Positions 53,605-62,730 are shown, numbered from the stretch's first letter. The stretch: DNA of 64,000 nucleotides from Mycobacterium decipiens (GCF_963853665.1 NZ_OY970459.1:4030001-4094000); one strand, 5' to 3'. The notes: generated from the letters alone by a model not told the origin. Program-made: numbers and translations.

Positions 53605-55020
53605 ATGCCCGCTGAAGCCGACAGCGCCGAATACCGCATCGAGCATGACACCATGGGCGAGGTCCGGGTGCCGGCAAAAGCGTTGTGGCGCGCTCAAACC
53701 CAGCGCGCGGTAGAGAACTTCCCGATATCCGGCCGTGGCCTGGAGCGTGCCCAGATCCGTGCGCTAGGTCTGCTGAAAGGCGCTTGCGCGCAAGTGAACA
53801 AAGACCTCGGGTTGCTGGCGCCGGAAAAGGCCGACGCCATCATCGCCGCAGCCGCGCAGATCGCCGACGGCCAACACGACGACCAATTCCCCATCGACGT
53901 CTTCCAAACCGGCTCGGGCACCAGCTCCAACATGAACACCAACGAGGTGATCGCCAGCATCGCGGCTGCGGCGACCCCTCCCGTTGTGGTGCACCCCAAT
54001 GACGACGTCAACATGTCGCAGTCGTCCAACGACACCTTCCCGACCGCTACCCACATCGCGGCCACCGAGGCCGCGGTAACTCATCTCATCCCGGCACTGC
54101 AGGTATTGCACGACGCATTAGCCGCCAAGGCTCTTGACTGGCACACGGTGGTGAAGTCAGGCAGAACGCATCTGATGGATGCCGTTCCGGTGACGCTCGG
54201 CCAGGAGTTCAGCGGATATGCCCGCCAGATCGAGGCCGGCATAGAAAGGGTGCGCGCGTGCCTTCCCAGACTGGGTGAACTGGCGATCGGCGGCACCGCG
54301 GTGGGTACCGGCCTCAACGCGCCTGAGGACTTCGGCGTCAGAGTGGTCGCGGTGCTTGTCGCGGAGACCGGACTGTCCGAATTGCGTACGGCAGCCAATT
54401 CTTTCGAGGCGCAGGCCACCCGTGACGGATTGGTGGAGGCGTCCGGCGCGCTGCGCACCATCGCGGTGTCGCTGACCAAGATCGCCAACGACATCCGCTG
54501 GATGGGGTCCGGCCCACTGACCGGCCTGGCGGAGATCCAATTGCCGGATTTGCAGCCGGGTAGCTCGATCATGCCGGGCAAGGTGAATCCGGTTCTGCCG
54601 GAGGCGGTCACGCAGGTCGCCGCGCAGGTGATCGGCAACGACGCCGCAGTCGCCTGGGGCGGCGCGAACGGCGCATTTGAACTCAATGTCTACATCCCGA
54701 TGATGGCCCGCAATATCCTGGAGTCGTACAAGCTGCTGACCAATGTGTCAAAGTTGTTCGCCGAGCGCTGCATTACTGGGCTGACCGCGAACGTCGAGCA
54801 CCTGCGCGAGCTGGCCGAGTCTTCACCGTCGATCGTGACGCCGCTGAACTCGGCTATCGGCTACGAGGAGGCCGCCGCGGTGGCAAAACAAGCGCTCAAG
54901 GAACGCAAGACAATTCGCCAGACTGTCATCGACCGCGGCCTGATCGGCGACAAGTTGTCGATCGAAGAGCTGGACCGCCGCCTGGACGTATTGGCGATGG
55001 CCAAGGTGGCCCAAGACTAG
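53605..55020 (+). CDS. fum: Fumarate hydratase, class II
   Basis: This 471-residue class II fumarase of the aspartase/fumarase superfamily has [18 protein letters not shown], the catalytic region [19 protein letters not shown] and the signature [15 protein letters not shown] with the mobile-loop serine. It interconverts fumarate and malate in the TCA cycle. It follows glpX closely and is followed by a short hairpin. Confidence 0.96.
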   Translation: MPAEADSAEYRIEHDTMGEVRVPAKALWRAQTQRAVENFPISGRGLERAQIRALGLLKGACAQVNKDLGLLAPEKADAIIAAAAQIADGQHDDQFPIDVFQTGSGTSSNMNTNEVIASIAAAATPPVVVHPNDDVNMSQSSNDTFPTATHIAATEAAVTHLIPALQVLHDALAAKALDWHTVVKSGRTHLMDAVPVTLGQEFSGYARQIEAGIERVRACLPRLGELAIGGTAVGTGLNAPEDFGVRVVAVLVAETGLSELRTAANSFEAQATRDGLVEASGALRTIAVSLTKIANDIRWMGSGPLTGLAEIQLPDLQPGSSIMPGKVNPVLPEAVTQVAAQVIGNDAAVAWGGANGAFELNVYIPMMARNILESYKLLTNVSKLFAERCITGLTANVEHLRELAESSPSIVTPLNSAIGYEEAAAVAKQALKERKTIRQTVIDRGLIGDKLSIEELDRRLDVLAMAKVAQD

Positions 55021-55056
55021 GCCGCAGCAGGGGCGGCGAGCGCCGCGAATGAGTCT

Positions 55057-55081
55057 GCGTCACGCACGTGTGCCGTGACGC
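55057..55081 (+). terminator. Hairpin downstream of fum
   Basis: GCGTCACG at 55057-55064 pairs with CGTGACGC at 55074-55081 across a 9-nt loop, 37 bp after the fum stop. No T-tract follows, as is usual for mycobacterial intrinsic terminators. Confidence 0.5.
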
Positions 55082-55109
55082 GATCGCACGGCAACCTCAG
55101 GGGACGTCC

Positions 55110-55148
55110 ATGAGAGTGAGGGTGAGGGTGAGGGTGATTCGGCAATGA
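55110..55148 (+). CDS. 12-codon Arg-Val repeat leader ORF coupled to the following gene
   Basis: An ATG at 55110 has AGGGGA five bases upstream. It opens MRVRVRVRVIRQ, encoded by a tandem GTGAGG hexanucleotide repeat (about 55116-55136), and ends in a TGA that overlaps the ATG of the next gene (ATGA at 55145-55148). Hexamer gain or loss would keep the frame but change leader length. Confidence 0.45.
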   Translation: MRVRVRVRVIRQ

Positions 55149-56056
55149 CGGTTCCTCCCGGCGGTCCCTACGGTCCCTATCCGTCTGGACCGAATCCGTA
55201 TGGACCGGACCCGTATTGGGGCGGCCAGCCGCAGGGTGGCCCCTATCCGTACCAGCCGGGTGGCCCGTACGCGGCTGGGCCCTATCCACCCCAGCAGTAC
55301 CCGCAAGGTCCGCCCGGCTGGCCGGGCGGACCCTACTCCCCTGGACCACCGCCGCCCGGGCGAGGGTCGAAGACGCCGTGGTTGATCCTCGCCGGCCTCG
55401 TGGTGCTGGGCGTCATCGTGCTGGTGGTGATCCTGGTAATCGGCCTTAGTAGCGACAACAAGTCGACCACGGCAACCTCCCCGGCGACGACGTCGCAGCC
55501 GTTTTCCCAGCAGACCGCAACCGGCTGCACCCCCAATGTGTCCGGCGGTGTGCAGCCCATCGGCAACACGATCAGCGCAGGCAAGCTGTCGTTCCCGACC
55601 AGTGCGGCACCCGGATGGTCGCCCTTCGCCGACGACCAGAATCCGAACCTCATCGACGCGGTGGGGCTTGGCCAAGAGGTGCCCGGTGCCAGCCAGTGGA
55701 TGATGCAAGCCGAGGTGGCCATAACCAACTTCGTCGCCAGCATGGACGTGGCCACGCAAGCGTCGAAGTTGATGCAGTGCGTGACCCAGGGCCCCGGCTA
55801 CGCAGGCTCGTCGCCGACCCTGGGCCCGACCAAGACATCGTCGATCACCGTCGACGGCGTCAAGGCCGCCCGAGTGGACGCCGATATCAGGATCGCCGAC
55901 ACCTCACGAAACGTGAAAGGCGATTCCGTCACCATTATCGCGGTCGACACCAAACCGGTCACCGTATTCTTGGGCGCAACCCCCATCGGCGATGCGGCCT
56001 CTGCGGCCATCGTCAATCGGGTCATTGCGGCGCTGAAAGTGACGAAGACGGGCTAA
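55145..56056 (+). CDS. Membrane protein with Gly/Pro/Tyr-rich N-terminus and extracytoplasmic domain
   Basis: This 303-residue protein has a 75-residue proline, glycine and tyrosine-rich cytoplasmic tail (repeats such as GGPYPYQPGGPYAAGPY), one membrane helix (WLILAGLVVLGVIVLVVILV) and an exported domain with SFPTSAAPGWSPFADDQNP. The topology is common to mycobacterial cell-envelope or serine-kinase-type accessory proteins, but no domain of known function is seen. I recall Rv1097c as the equivalent. Its stop is followed by a gap of about 630 bp with no gene. Confidence 0.8.
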   Translation: MTVPPGGPYGPYPSGPNPYGPDPYWGGQPQGGPYPYQPGGPYAAGPYPPQQYPQGPPGWPGGPYSPGPPPPGRGSKTPWLILAGLVVLGVIVLVVILVIGLSSDNKSTTATSPATTSQPFSQQTATGCTPNVSGGVQPIGNTISAGKLSFPTSAAPGWSPFADDQNPNLIDAVGLGQEVPGASQWMMQAEVAITNFVASMDVATQASKLMQCVTQGPGYAGSSPTLGPTKTSSITVDGVKAARVDADIRIADTSRNVKGDSVTIIAVDTKPVTVFLGATPIGDAASAAIVNRVIAALKVTKTG

Positions 56057-56686
56057 TCCAACAGCTCCACTGGGGATTGGTCGATCGGATTTCTTCCAAT
56101 GCGGTACGGGGAAATCCGCGAACGCGATGATGCCATCGGCTTTTGTGTTGATCACGGATGCGTGACGTCCAAGGCGGCAACAGCGCAGGGTAGAGCGCGT
56201 GTTTCAGTGCTTCGATCGGGTGTCGGTGCCGCTGATTGATCTAGTAGCTGGCCGACTGGAGTGGGCATTGTCGGGCGTGGACGCGAGCCGATGACCGGAC
56301 CAACACCGGGTCCCAGGCGCCGTCTTCACTTCATCCGCAGATACCAAATCCACATCGTCTGCCACGGCCCGGACACCTCGGGCACAACGCAGGGCCTGTC
56401 CATTTGAGCCTGCTAATTCGAGATCGTATGGAATATCCGACCGATCGGATATTGCGAGGTATCTTGAGTGAGACAGCCGAAAGCCACGGGCGGAAATCGA
56501 GCTGGAGAGGTTCGACTGCTAACTATGCATAGCGAATCAGGCCAGGCGGGATGCGGGGCAATCCGGCATTGCCGTCGCAGAACCGTTAGGCACTTGAGGA
56601 ACTAGCTCCGGCTCGCCATTCGTCCGCGGCACTTGTCATTGCCGCTTTGATCCATAGGATGGTTATCTAGATGATAGTTGCGTAGG
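56057..56686. other. Gene-free stretch; one perfect palindrome at 56432-56453
   Basis: No frame in this stretch looks coding, and I recognise no gene remnant in it. The only structure I see is AATATCCGA-ccga-TCGGATATT at 56432-56453 (9-bp arms, 4-nt loop), a candidate operator. The composition is somewhat richer in A and T than the flanking genes. Confidence 0.5.
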
Positions 56687-56935
56687 GCAATAGTATGCCT
56701 GCATGCTATTGTGATGGTCGAATAGCCTACTTCGACTCCGCAGAGAACTCCGCAGAGATTCGAGGTCTGCACGCTGCGGCGGCATCCGCCGCCCCAACCA
56801 CCGCGGTGATTTCCGCCGCCGACAGGTCAGCGCTGACCGCGCCGCAATCCGCCGTTGACGGGCTAAAGAACCAAGCGGTCAGCCCTCAAACTACGGCGAT
56901 TCGCCAACTGCTCGTGGCCCGTGGATGCTCGCGCC
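56687..56935 (+). pseudogene. PE-domain gene remnant with an upstream palindrome (copy 1)
   Basis: A 24-bp near-palindrome (56688-56711, arms CAATAGTATGC / GCATGCTATTG) is followed by a frame that reads AAAASAAPTTAVISAADRSA, LTAPQSAV and AVSPQTTAIRQLLV. These match the middle and end of a PE domain (ASAAPTTGVVPAAADEVSAL, TAAQFAAH and AVSAQAAAIHE types). The start of the domain and any PGRS tail are missing. A second copy lies inverted at 61009-61181. Confidence 0.6.
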
Positions 56936-56993
56936 CGTTGTACGGCCGCGCGAGGCGCCACCATGACCACGACGCAAAATCGGAGGAAAGAAT

Positions 56994-57020
56994 ATGAATT
57001 TCGGAAAGGCCGGTCAGTGA
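56994..57020 (+). CDS. 8-codon leader ORF coupled to larE
   Basis: ATG56994, seven bases after a strong GGAGG site, encodes MNFGKAGQ and ends in a TGA overlapping the larE GTG (GTGA at 57017-57020). The good ribosome site serves this mini-ORF; larE itself lacks one, which suggests coupled translation. Confidence 0.45.
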   Translation: MNFGKAGQ

Positions 57021-57814
57021 CATTAACTCGACTGCACCGCGTACTAGAGGAGATACCCACCCGCATCGTGGCGTGCAGCGGCGGCGTGGACAGTCTGCTG
57101 CTCGCTACCGTCGCCCACCGAACCGCGCCGCACAGCACCGTCGTGGCCCACGCCGTCACGCCAGCAGTCCCCGCTGCGGCCACGGCGCGGGTAATCGCGC
57201 ACGCCAAGACCGAGAACTGGACACTTGAATTGGTCCGTTCCAAGGAGTTCGAGGACGAGCGCTACATCGCCAACCCGCGCAACCGTTGCTATTTCTGCAA
57301 GAGCCACCTATACGCCGCGATCCGCGAACTGCCGACGCGTGACGATGCAACAATGTTGAGCGGCGCCAACATCAACGATCTCGACGAGTACCGGCCCGGC
57401 CTGGTCGCTGCCAGTGAGAACCACGTGCGGCACCCCTACGTCGAAGCGGGTCTCGGCAAGGACGATATCCGGTCCATCGCCCGCAAGCTGGACCTGAATT
57501 TCGCGGAGCTGCCCGCCTCACCATGCTTGGCCAGCCGCCTGTACACGGATACCGCGGTGACCCCGTCGCGGCTTCGCGCGGTCGAAATCGGCGAAGACCT
57601 GTTGCGCATGTTGACTGGAATCGACGTCGCGCGGTGCCGGCTGCGTGAGGAGGTCGTGTTGATCGAGGTCTCGGCCGAAGACCATGCACTTGTCACCGAC
57701 GAGGTCATCGACCAGGTGGCCGCGGCCATGCAGAAGGTGGAACCATCGCTGCGCGAAGTCTTCCTGGACGACAAGCCGTATCGTCCCGGTCGCGCCCTGA
57801 CGGTGCTATCGTGA
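57017..57814 (+). CDS. larE: LarE-type ATP-dependent sulfur transferase for the nickel-pincer cofactor
   Basis: This 265-residue PP-loop enzyme has CSGGVDS at residues 20-26, NRCYFCKSHLY with Cys91 and Cys94, GANINDLDEYRPGL, and SPCLASRLY with Cys170, the position of the sulfur-donating or cluster-binding cysteine in LarE. LarE adenylylates the LarB product and adds sulfur to build the thiocarboxylates of the pincer cofactor. Start GTG57017 overlaps a mini-ORF stop; an in-frame ATG at 56963 is the alternative. larB follows with a GTGA overlap. Confidence 0.9.
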   Translation: MTLTRLHRVLEEIPTRIVACSGGVDSLLLATVAHRTAPHSTVVAHAVTPAVPAAATARVIAHAKTENWTLELVRSKEFEDERYIANPRNRCYFCKSHLYAAIRELPTRDDATMLSGANINDLDEYRPGLVAASENHVRHPYVEAGLGKDDIRSIARKLDLNFAELPASPCLASRLYTDTAVTPSRLRAVEIGEDLLRMLTGIDVARCRLREEVVLIEVSAEDHALVTDEVIDQVAAAMQKVEPSLREVFLDDKPYRPGRALTVLS

Positions 57815-58467
57815 CCGTTCGCTACGACTACGCCCGGCTTGCGCGCGTTGGGATGCCCGAGGCTACGTTCTGCCTCGACAAGACGGCGAGCCAGCTGCGC
57901 GCCATCGTGACAGAGTTGGTCGAACGGTCCGACAATCCGGTTCTGTTCACCCGAATGAACGAGTCTCAGTACCACGCCGTCCGGCAATTCGCCGGGCAAG
58001 CATTGGAATACGACGCGGAGTCGGCAACCGCAGTGATGCATGGTTGCTTGCCGGCGCGTGATGGCACAGTGGCGGTCGTCACCGCCGGCACGTCGGACAT
58101 CCCCGTCGCGGCAGAGGCCTGTCGAACACTTGAGTTTCTTGGTTTCAAGGCCACTCGCATCGTCGACGTCGGTGTCGCCGGTCTCTGGCGTCTGCTGGAA
58201 CGGGTCGATGAGATCGCCACCCACGATGTCGTGATCGTGGTTGCCGGAATGGATGCCGCACTCGCGTCGGTCGTCGGCGGGCTCACCGGCCAGCCCATTA
58301 TCGCCGTACCCACGTCGACCGGTTACGGTGCGGCCGCCGGTGGGGAAACCGCGCTTCGCTCGATGCTGACCAGCTGTGCGCAGGGCATCGCCGTGACAAA
58401 CATCGATAACGGGTTCGGTGCCGCGTGCGCGGCAAACCGAATCCTGCTGGCACTCAACCGAACATGA
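57811..58467 (+). CDS. larB: LarB-type nicotinate adenine dinucleotide carboxylase/hydrolase
   Basis: This 218-residue protein has an N-terminal ARVGMPEATFCLDKTASQL segment and a C-terminal PurE-like domain: VAVVTAGTSDIPVAAEACRT, TRIVDVGVAGLWRLL, VVAGMDAALASVVGGLTG and VPTSTGYGAAAGGETALRSM. LarB carboxylates the pyridinium ring of NaAD and hydrolyses the phosphoanhydride. The GTG start overlaps the larE stop, and its own TGA overlaps the larC ATG, so the three genes form a tight operon. Confidence 0.92.
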   Translation: MTVRYDYARLARVGMPEATFCLDKTASQLRAIVTELVERSDNPVLFTRMNESQYHAVRQFAGQALEYDAESATAVMHGCLPARDGTVAVVTAGTSDIPVAAEACRTLEFLGFKATRIVDVGVAGLWRLLERVDEIATHDVVIVVAGMDAALASVVGGLTGQPIIAVPTSTGYGAAAGGETALRSMLTSCAQGIAVTNIDNGFGAACAANRILLALNRT

Positions 58468-59627
58468 TCGGCTGGATCGACGCCCGCGCCGGGGTAAGCG
58501 AAGATATGTTGCTCGGCGCTCTCGTCGACGTAGGGGTGCAGTTGGACGTGTTGCAGACAGCGGTCGACCGACTTGACCTTGGCATCACGCTCACGTCGAC
58601 GCCATGCGAGCGGGGCGGCATCGGCGCCACCAGGGTTGACGTTGGTGCCGGCGAGAACCCACCCATCCGGTACCTTCCCGAGATTCAGCGGCTACTCGAC
58701 CGAGTCGAAGAACCCGTTCGAACGACCGCCGGCGTCATCTTTCGCCGACTGGCCGAGGCCCAGTCGTGCGTATACCGAATTCCCTTGGAACGTGTCGACT
58801 TCCACGAGGTCGGCGTCCGCGACACCCTTGCTTACGTGGTCGGCGCAGCGGCCGGATTCCATCGGTTGGGCCTTAAGTCACTGCACTGTTCGCAGATCAC
58901 CGTGGGCAGCGGAACTGCCCACGGGGCGCATGGTCGCCTGCCGTTGCCGGCTCCCTCGGTCCTGGAGCTACTCAGAGGTGTTCCGGTAGCCGCCGGTCCA
59001 GTCATGATGGAGTGCGCCACGCCCACGGGCGCCGCGGTGCTCGCAACACTGGTGACGGATTGGGGCGAGATGCCCCCACTCGTCTTGCTGCGTGTGGGAT
59101 GCGGTGCAGGCCAGCGCAACCCGACGGAAGTAGCCAACGTGCTGCGCCTTGTCGTCGGCGAGCCGGTCGACCAACCGACCCACACCGTGCTGCTCGAAAC
59201 CAACGTGGACGACCTCGACCCGCGCGTGTGGCCGTACGTCATTGAGCGCCTGCTTGCCGCCGGAGCCCACGACGCCTGGCTTACCCCGATCATCATGAAG
59301 AAAGGTCGGCCCGCCCACACACTTTCCGTACTGGTCTCCTGCGATCGTGCCGCGGATTTGCGCGCCATCATATTCCGCGAGACCAGCACCATCGGAATGC
59401 GAGAATCAACAGTGACCAAGCACCACAGGTTGGCCAGATCCGAGAGCCTGGTTCACGTTGGCGGGCAACCAATCCGGATCAAGACCGCCCGGCTCGACGG
59501 TGAAACCGTCAACGTCAACCCGGAGTGGCGAGATGTCGTAGCCGCCGCCCAAGCGCTCGGACAGCCGGCAAAGCAGGTTTTGGCGGAAGCTCGGCGGGCC
59601 GCATCCGATGACAGCCACGGTTCATGA
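58464..59627 (+). CDS. larC: LarC-type nickel insertase, single-chain form
   Basis: This 387-residue LarC has EVGVRDTLAYVVGAAAGFHR with the histidine-containing block (VDFHEVG), ATPTGAAVLATL, LLETNVDDLDPRVW and TPIIMKKGRPAHTLSVL. It inserts nickel into the pincer cofactor. In some lactobacilli larC is split and joined by frameshifting; here it is one frame. The N-terminal signature is IDARAGVSEDMLLGAL, where most LarC proteins have SGASGDM-type residues, a notable deviation. The end overlaps the convergent transporter gene by 6 bp. Confidence 0.9.
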   Translation: MIGWIDARAGVSEDMLLGALVDVGVQLDVLQTAVDRLDLGITLTSTPCERGGIGATRVDVGAGENPPIRYLPEIQRLLDRVEEPVRTTAGVIFRRLAEAQSCVYRIPLERVDFHEVGVRDTLAYVVGAAAGFHRLGLKSLHCSQITVGSGTAHGAHGRLPLPAPSVLELLRGVPVAAGPVMMECATPTGAAVLATLVTDWGEMPPLVLLRVGCGAGQRNPTEVANVLRLVVGEPVDQPTHTVLLETNVDDLDPRVWPYVIERLLAAGAHDAWLTPIIMKKGRPAHTLSVLVSCDRAADLRAIIFRETSTIGMRESTVTKHHRLARSESLVHVGGQPIRIKTARLDGETVNVNPEWRDVVAAAQALGQPAKQVLAEARRAASDDSHGS

Positions 59628-60929
59628 ACCGCTTGCCCTGGAGACAACAAACATGTGCGGGGCGGGGCGCGACGAGGCCAGGAAGGCCGTGCCTGCGAAA
59701 AGCAGTACGCCCGCAAGGAAGATCCACGGGACCACGCAGCCTAGGGTGAACAACCAGGAGAACAGCCCAGGGCCGACCGCGATGGCAATACCCCACGACA
59801 ACGAGTAGACCGCCGAATGGCGACCCGCCCTGCCCGGCGGCGCGAAGCTCAACATGACTCTCAACCCGGTGGCTCCGAAGGTGGCTGTCGCCAGGCTGAA
59901 GAACGTGATCGCCGACGCCAGCAGGGCCGTCCTGCCGACGTCGACGATGACCATCGCGGTGAGCGACGCGAATGCGATTCCGAGCAGTCCGGTAACCAGC
60001 GCCAACAGACGTAACCCGCGCCGACGACGGCCCCATTTGGTCGCCAACGGCGCGAAGCCCGCGATCAACATGCTGGTCAGCAGGTAGGTGATCGGTGGAG
60101 TCCAGGCCGGAAAACCCAGCGCGAGCAGATACACGGGCAGTATCGAGTCGAAACCGATGTTTGCCAATGCGACCACGAAAACCGCGGCCACGAACACCAA
60201 GAACCGGCGCTGGGCCAACACGTCGCGGTAGCGGCCCACGCCGCTGTCGTCACGGTGCTCGGTGGTGTGATCGAATCGGCGCAGCCGCCAAAACAGCAAC
60301 CCACAAAGCACGTAACTAAGCGCGTTCGCCACAACGATGAATGTCCAGAAATGCCCGCTGCCGCGCGCCGTCCAAACTCCGAGGGAGCCGATCAACCCAC
60401 CCATCCCAAGACCGATACTGCGCAGTGCGCTGATCAACGAAAACAGGCCGACGCGCGCATTCTCCGACGGAGCCAAGGCACTTACCATCCCCGGATGCGC
60501 CACCCAGAAAAGCCGGCCGGCAAAACTGACCGCCATCGCGATAATCGCCACGGAAACAAAAGTGTTGTCAGCCAAGTAGCAAGGGAAAGCAATCACCCGG
60601 ATCAGCGAACTGAGCGTCGCCGAGCGAAACGGTCCGATACGGTCGACGATAGCCCCGGTCAACAAGCCGCCGACCAGCAGCGAGACGAGGCTGCCCATTG
60701 TCAGCGCGGCACCAGCATCAGCGAGCCTCATGCCGCGTCCATACGTGAAGAACAGCAGCGCGAACGGAATCCACACACCGTTGCCGGTGGTGTCGATGAC
60801 CATCGCAGTCAGATAGCTGAGCTTGTAGGAGTGCCGCGCCACCTCGCTGTGCGAACCACTTGAGCGGTGCACGCTAGGGGCCAATGCCACAGCAGACCGA
60901 GGGGTAGGCGAGTCCAGGTCCGGGCCCAC
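59622..60929 (-). CDS. Major facilitator superfamily transporter
   Basis: This 435-residue protein has about 12 membrane helices, with the MFS loop-2 motif region GAIVDRIGPFRSATL and the repeat ATKWGRRRRGLRLLALVTG at the second half. The family moves drugs or small metabolites by proton coupling. GTG60929 is chosen because GGGGGGA lies seven bases upstream; the frame is open to 61031. It converges on larC inside the same islet and may export or import a substrate connected with the lar enzymes, but that is only proximity. Confidence 0.85.
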   Translation of the reverse strand: MGPDLDSPTPRSAVALAPSVHRSSGSHSEVARHSYKLSYLTAMVIDTTGNGVWIPFALLFFTYGRGMRLADAGAALTMGSLVSLLVGGLLTGAIVDRIGPFRSATLSSLIRVIAFPCYLADNTFVSVAIIAMAVSFAGRLFWVAHPGMVSALAPSENARVGLFSLISALRSIGLGMGGLIGSLGVWTARGSGHFWTFIVVANALSYVLCGLLFWRLRRFDHTTEHRDDSGVGRYRDVLAQRRFLVFVAAVFVVALANIGFDSILPVYLLALGFPAWTPPITYLLTSMLIAGFAPLATKWGRRRRGLRLLALVTGLLGIAFASLTAMVIVDVGRTALLASAITFFSLATATFGATGLRVMLSFAPPGRAGRHSAVYSLSWGIAIAVGPGLFSWLFTLGCVVPWIFLAGVLLFAGTAFLASSRPAPHMFVVSRASGS

Positions 60930-61008
60930 AACACATCCCCCCGGAGTTGATTTCCGGTGGTAACGCCCCGAAATCGATTTGCGTCCTCCGATTTTTAGCT
61001 TGTCGCGG

Positions 61009-61181
61009 TCAAGTGGCGGCCTTGGTGGCAAATTGGGTCGCGGTCAGCGCTGACCTCTCGGCTGCGGGAACCACCCCGGTGATTGGGGCGGCGGATGCCG
61101 CAGTGAAATGTGCATCTCGAATTTCTACGGAGTCGAATAAGCTACTCGACCCCGCAATAGTATGCGGGCATACTGTTTTGC
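61009..61181 (-). pseudogene. PE-domain gene remnant with an upstream palindrome (copy 2, inverted)
   Basis: On the minus strand, the palindromic region 61181-61154 (containing GCAATAGTATGC in plus orientation) is followed by a frame reading FDSVEIRDAHFTAASAAP, ITGVVPAAERSALTAT and QFATKAAT, then a stop at 61009. It matches a PE domain and is clearly related to copy 1 at 56687-56935 in both DNA and protein. No start or tail remains. Confidence 0.6.
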
Positions 61182-61212
61182 TACGCAACCATCATCACGA
61201 ACGCAGCAACTT

Positions 61213-62730
61213 CTAGTCGGGACCTGCCGGGGCCGAGACGTGCGTTGCTTCGGAGCGGCCGCGCAGTACGGTGGAATAGCATTCGGCCCAATGCTGGCGC
61301 TCCGACTCAACGGCACGATCGACGGCCGCCGCCGAGCACAGGATGCGCCGGTCGGAAGTCTTGGCGAGGTCGGCCAGTCGGGCAGCCTCGTTGACGGCGT
61401 CACCAATCACCGTGTACTCGTGGCGATTTTCGGCACCGATATTGCCGGCAAAGACCCGGCCCGCCGAAACGCCGACACCGAAGTCCACCACGGGTAGCTG
61501 ACGCAGCCGGCTCCCCAACGCGCGCGCCGTCGCCAGGGCCGCCGACGCCGGTTCATTCGTGCGCAGTGGCGCGCCGAAGACCGCCAACGCGGCGTCGCCT
61601 TCGAACTTGTTGATGAGTCCCTGATGTTCGTCGACGGTACTGACGACTATCTTGAAAAAGTCGTTGAGCACCTCAGCGACCTCTTGCGGCGAACGACTTT
61701 CCGCGAGCGTCGTAGAGTCGGCCAGGTCAATGAACAGAACCGCCGCCTCGACCACATCGCCGGATAGCGAGGCGCCCTCTTCCAGCGCGCGGTGGGCAAC
61801 GTCGGTTCCGACGTAACGCCCGAACAGGTCGTGCAAGCGGTCGCGTTCGGCGAGCCCAGCGACCATCCGGTTGAATCCCGTTTGCAAGCGCCCGATTTGA
61901 GAACGTTCGTACACACCCACATGTGTCCCCATCCGGCCATGCTCAACTTCCGCCATGGCGTCGACGATCTCACCGACCGGATCCGAAACGGATCGAGACG
62001 TCAGGATCATTATCGGCAGCCCAAGAACCATCGCTGCCAGCGCCACCACCAGAACGGGCGCATCCAATGATGCGGAGCGCTGAATGAACCAGCCGTTCGA
62101 GCGCAGCACGACCATGGTCGCGATCACTCCGATCGGGAGTGCGCTGGATAGGAACCACAGCAAAACGATGCGCGCAAACACCCCGGGTACCGCAAATCGC
62201 GGCTCAAAATCCCGCGTGGCGGCGACCATGATCGGGCGCAGGGTGTGGTTCGTGAGCAGTAGACCGGTGCCCGCGGCGGCGGCACCGCCAAGCACCACAC
62301 CCAGAGCAATGGGCACCAACAGCGCGGTTCCCCGATCGCGGTTCAATACGAGAAGGATTGCGCCGCACACGGCCCAGGCGGCCGCCAGGATGGCCGATTG
62401 GCGGTCGACAAGTTTCATCGCGACGTCCTGTTGCGCCGGCTTCGGGTCATCCCAGGCGCAATACCAGCGCAGAGTGGGAGCAATACTCAGCACACCGCCC
62501 ACCGCCACGGCCATAGTGCCCAGCACAACCAGCACTACCACCGTCACCGTGTTCTTCTCAACGAAGTCGACATTCGCCGCGGCGGACGTGTTCCCCCGGA
62601 GCGGGACCAAGATTGCCGACGCACCGATGACAGCAAAAATGTAGGTCAGGGCGAGATCGGCCGCGTATTGGATCGACAACCTGCGGGCGCTCTTTCGATG
62701 CTCGCCAGTGGCCTCTGGTGTCCTAGGCAC
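61213..62730 (-). CDS. Class III adenylyl cyclase with six membrane helices and a HAMP domain
   Basis: This 505-residue protein has six predicted helices in the first 260 residues (YAADLALTYIFAVIGASAIL and following). A HAMP linker (SRSVSDPVGEIVDAMAEVEH) precedes a cyclase domain: AAVLFIDLADSTTLAE with the first metal aspartate, INKFEGDAALAVFGAPL with the second, VSAGRVFAGNIGAE and YTVIGDAVNEAARLADL. It has the architecture of the M. tuberculosis Rv1318c-Rv1320c/Rv3645 group. GTG62730 overlaps the end of the deacetylase gene by 8 bp, so the two are coupled. Confidence 0.9.
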   Translation of the reverse strand: MPRTPEATGEHRKSARRLSIQYAADLALTYIFAVIGASAILVPLRGNTSAAANVDFVEKNTVTVVVLVVLGTMAVAVGGVLSIAPTLRWYCAWDDPKPAQQDVAMKLVDRQSAILAAAWAVCGAILLVLNRDRGTALLVPIALGVVLGGAAAAGTGLLLTNHTLRPIMVAATRDFEPRFAVPGVFARIVLLWFLSSALPIGVIATMVVLRSNGWFIQRSASLDAPVLVVALAAMVLGLPIMILTSRSVSDPVGEIVDAMAEVEHGRMGTHVGVYERSQIGRLQTGFNRMVAGLAERDRLHDLFGRYVGTDVAHRALEEGASLSGDVVEAAVLFIDLADSTTLAESRSPQEVAEVLNDFFKIVVSTVDEHQGLINKFEGDAALAVFGAPLRTNEPASAALATARALGSRLRQLPVVDFGVGVSAGRVFAGNIGAENRHEYTVIGDAVNEAARLADLAKTSDRRILCSAAAVDRAVESERQHWAECYSTVLRGRSEATHVSAPAGPD

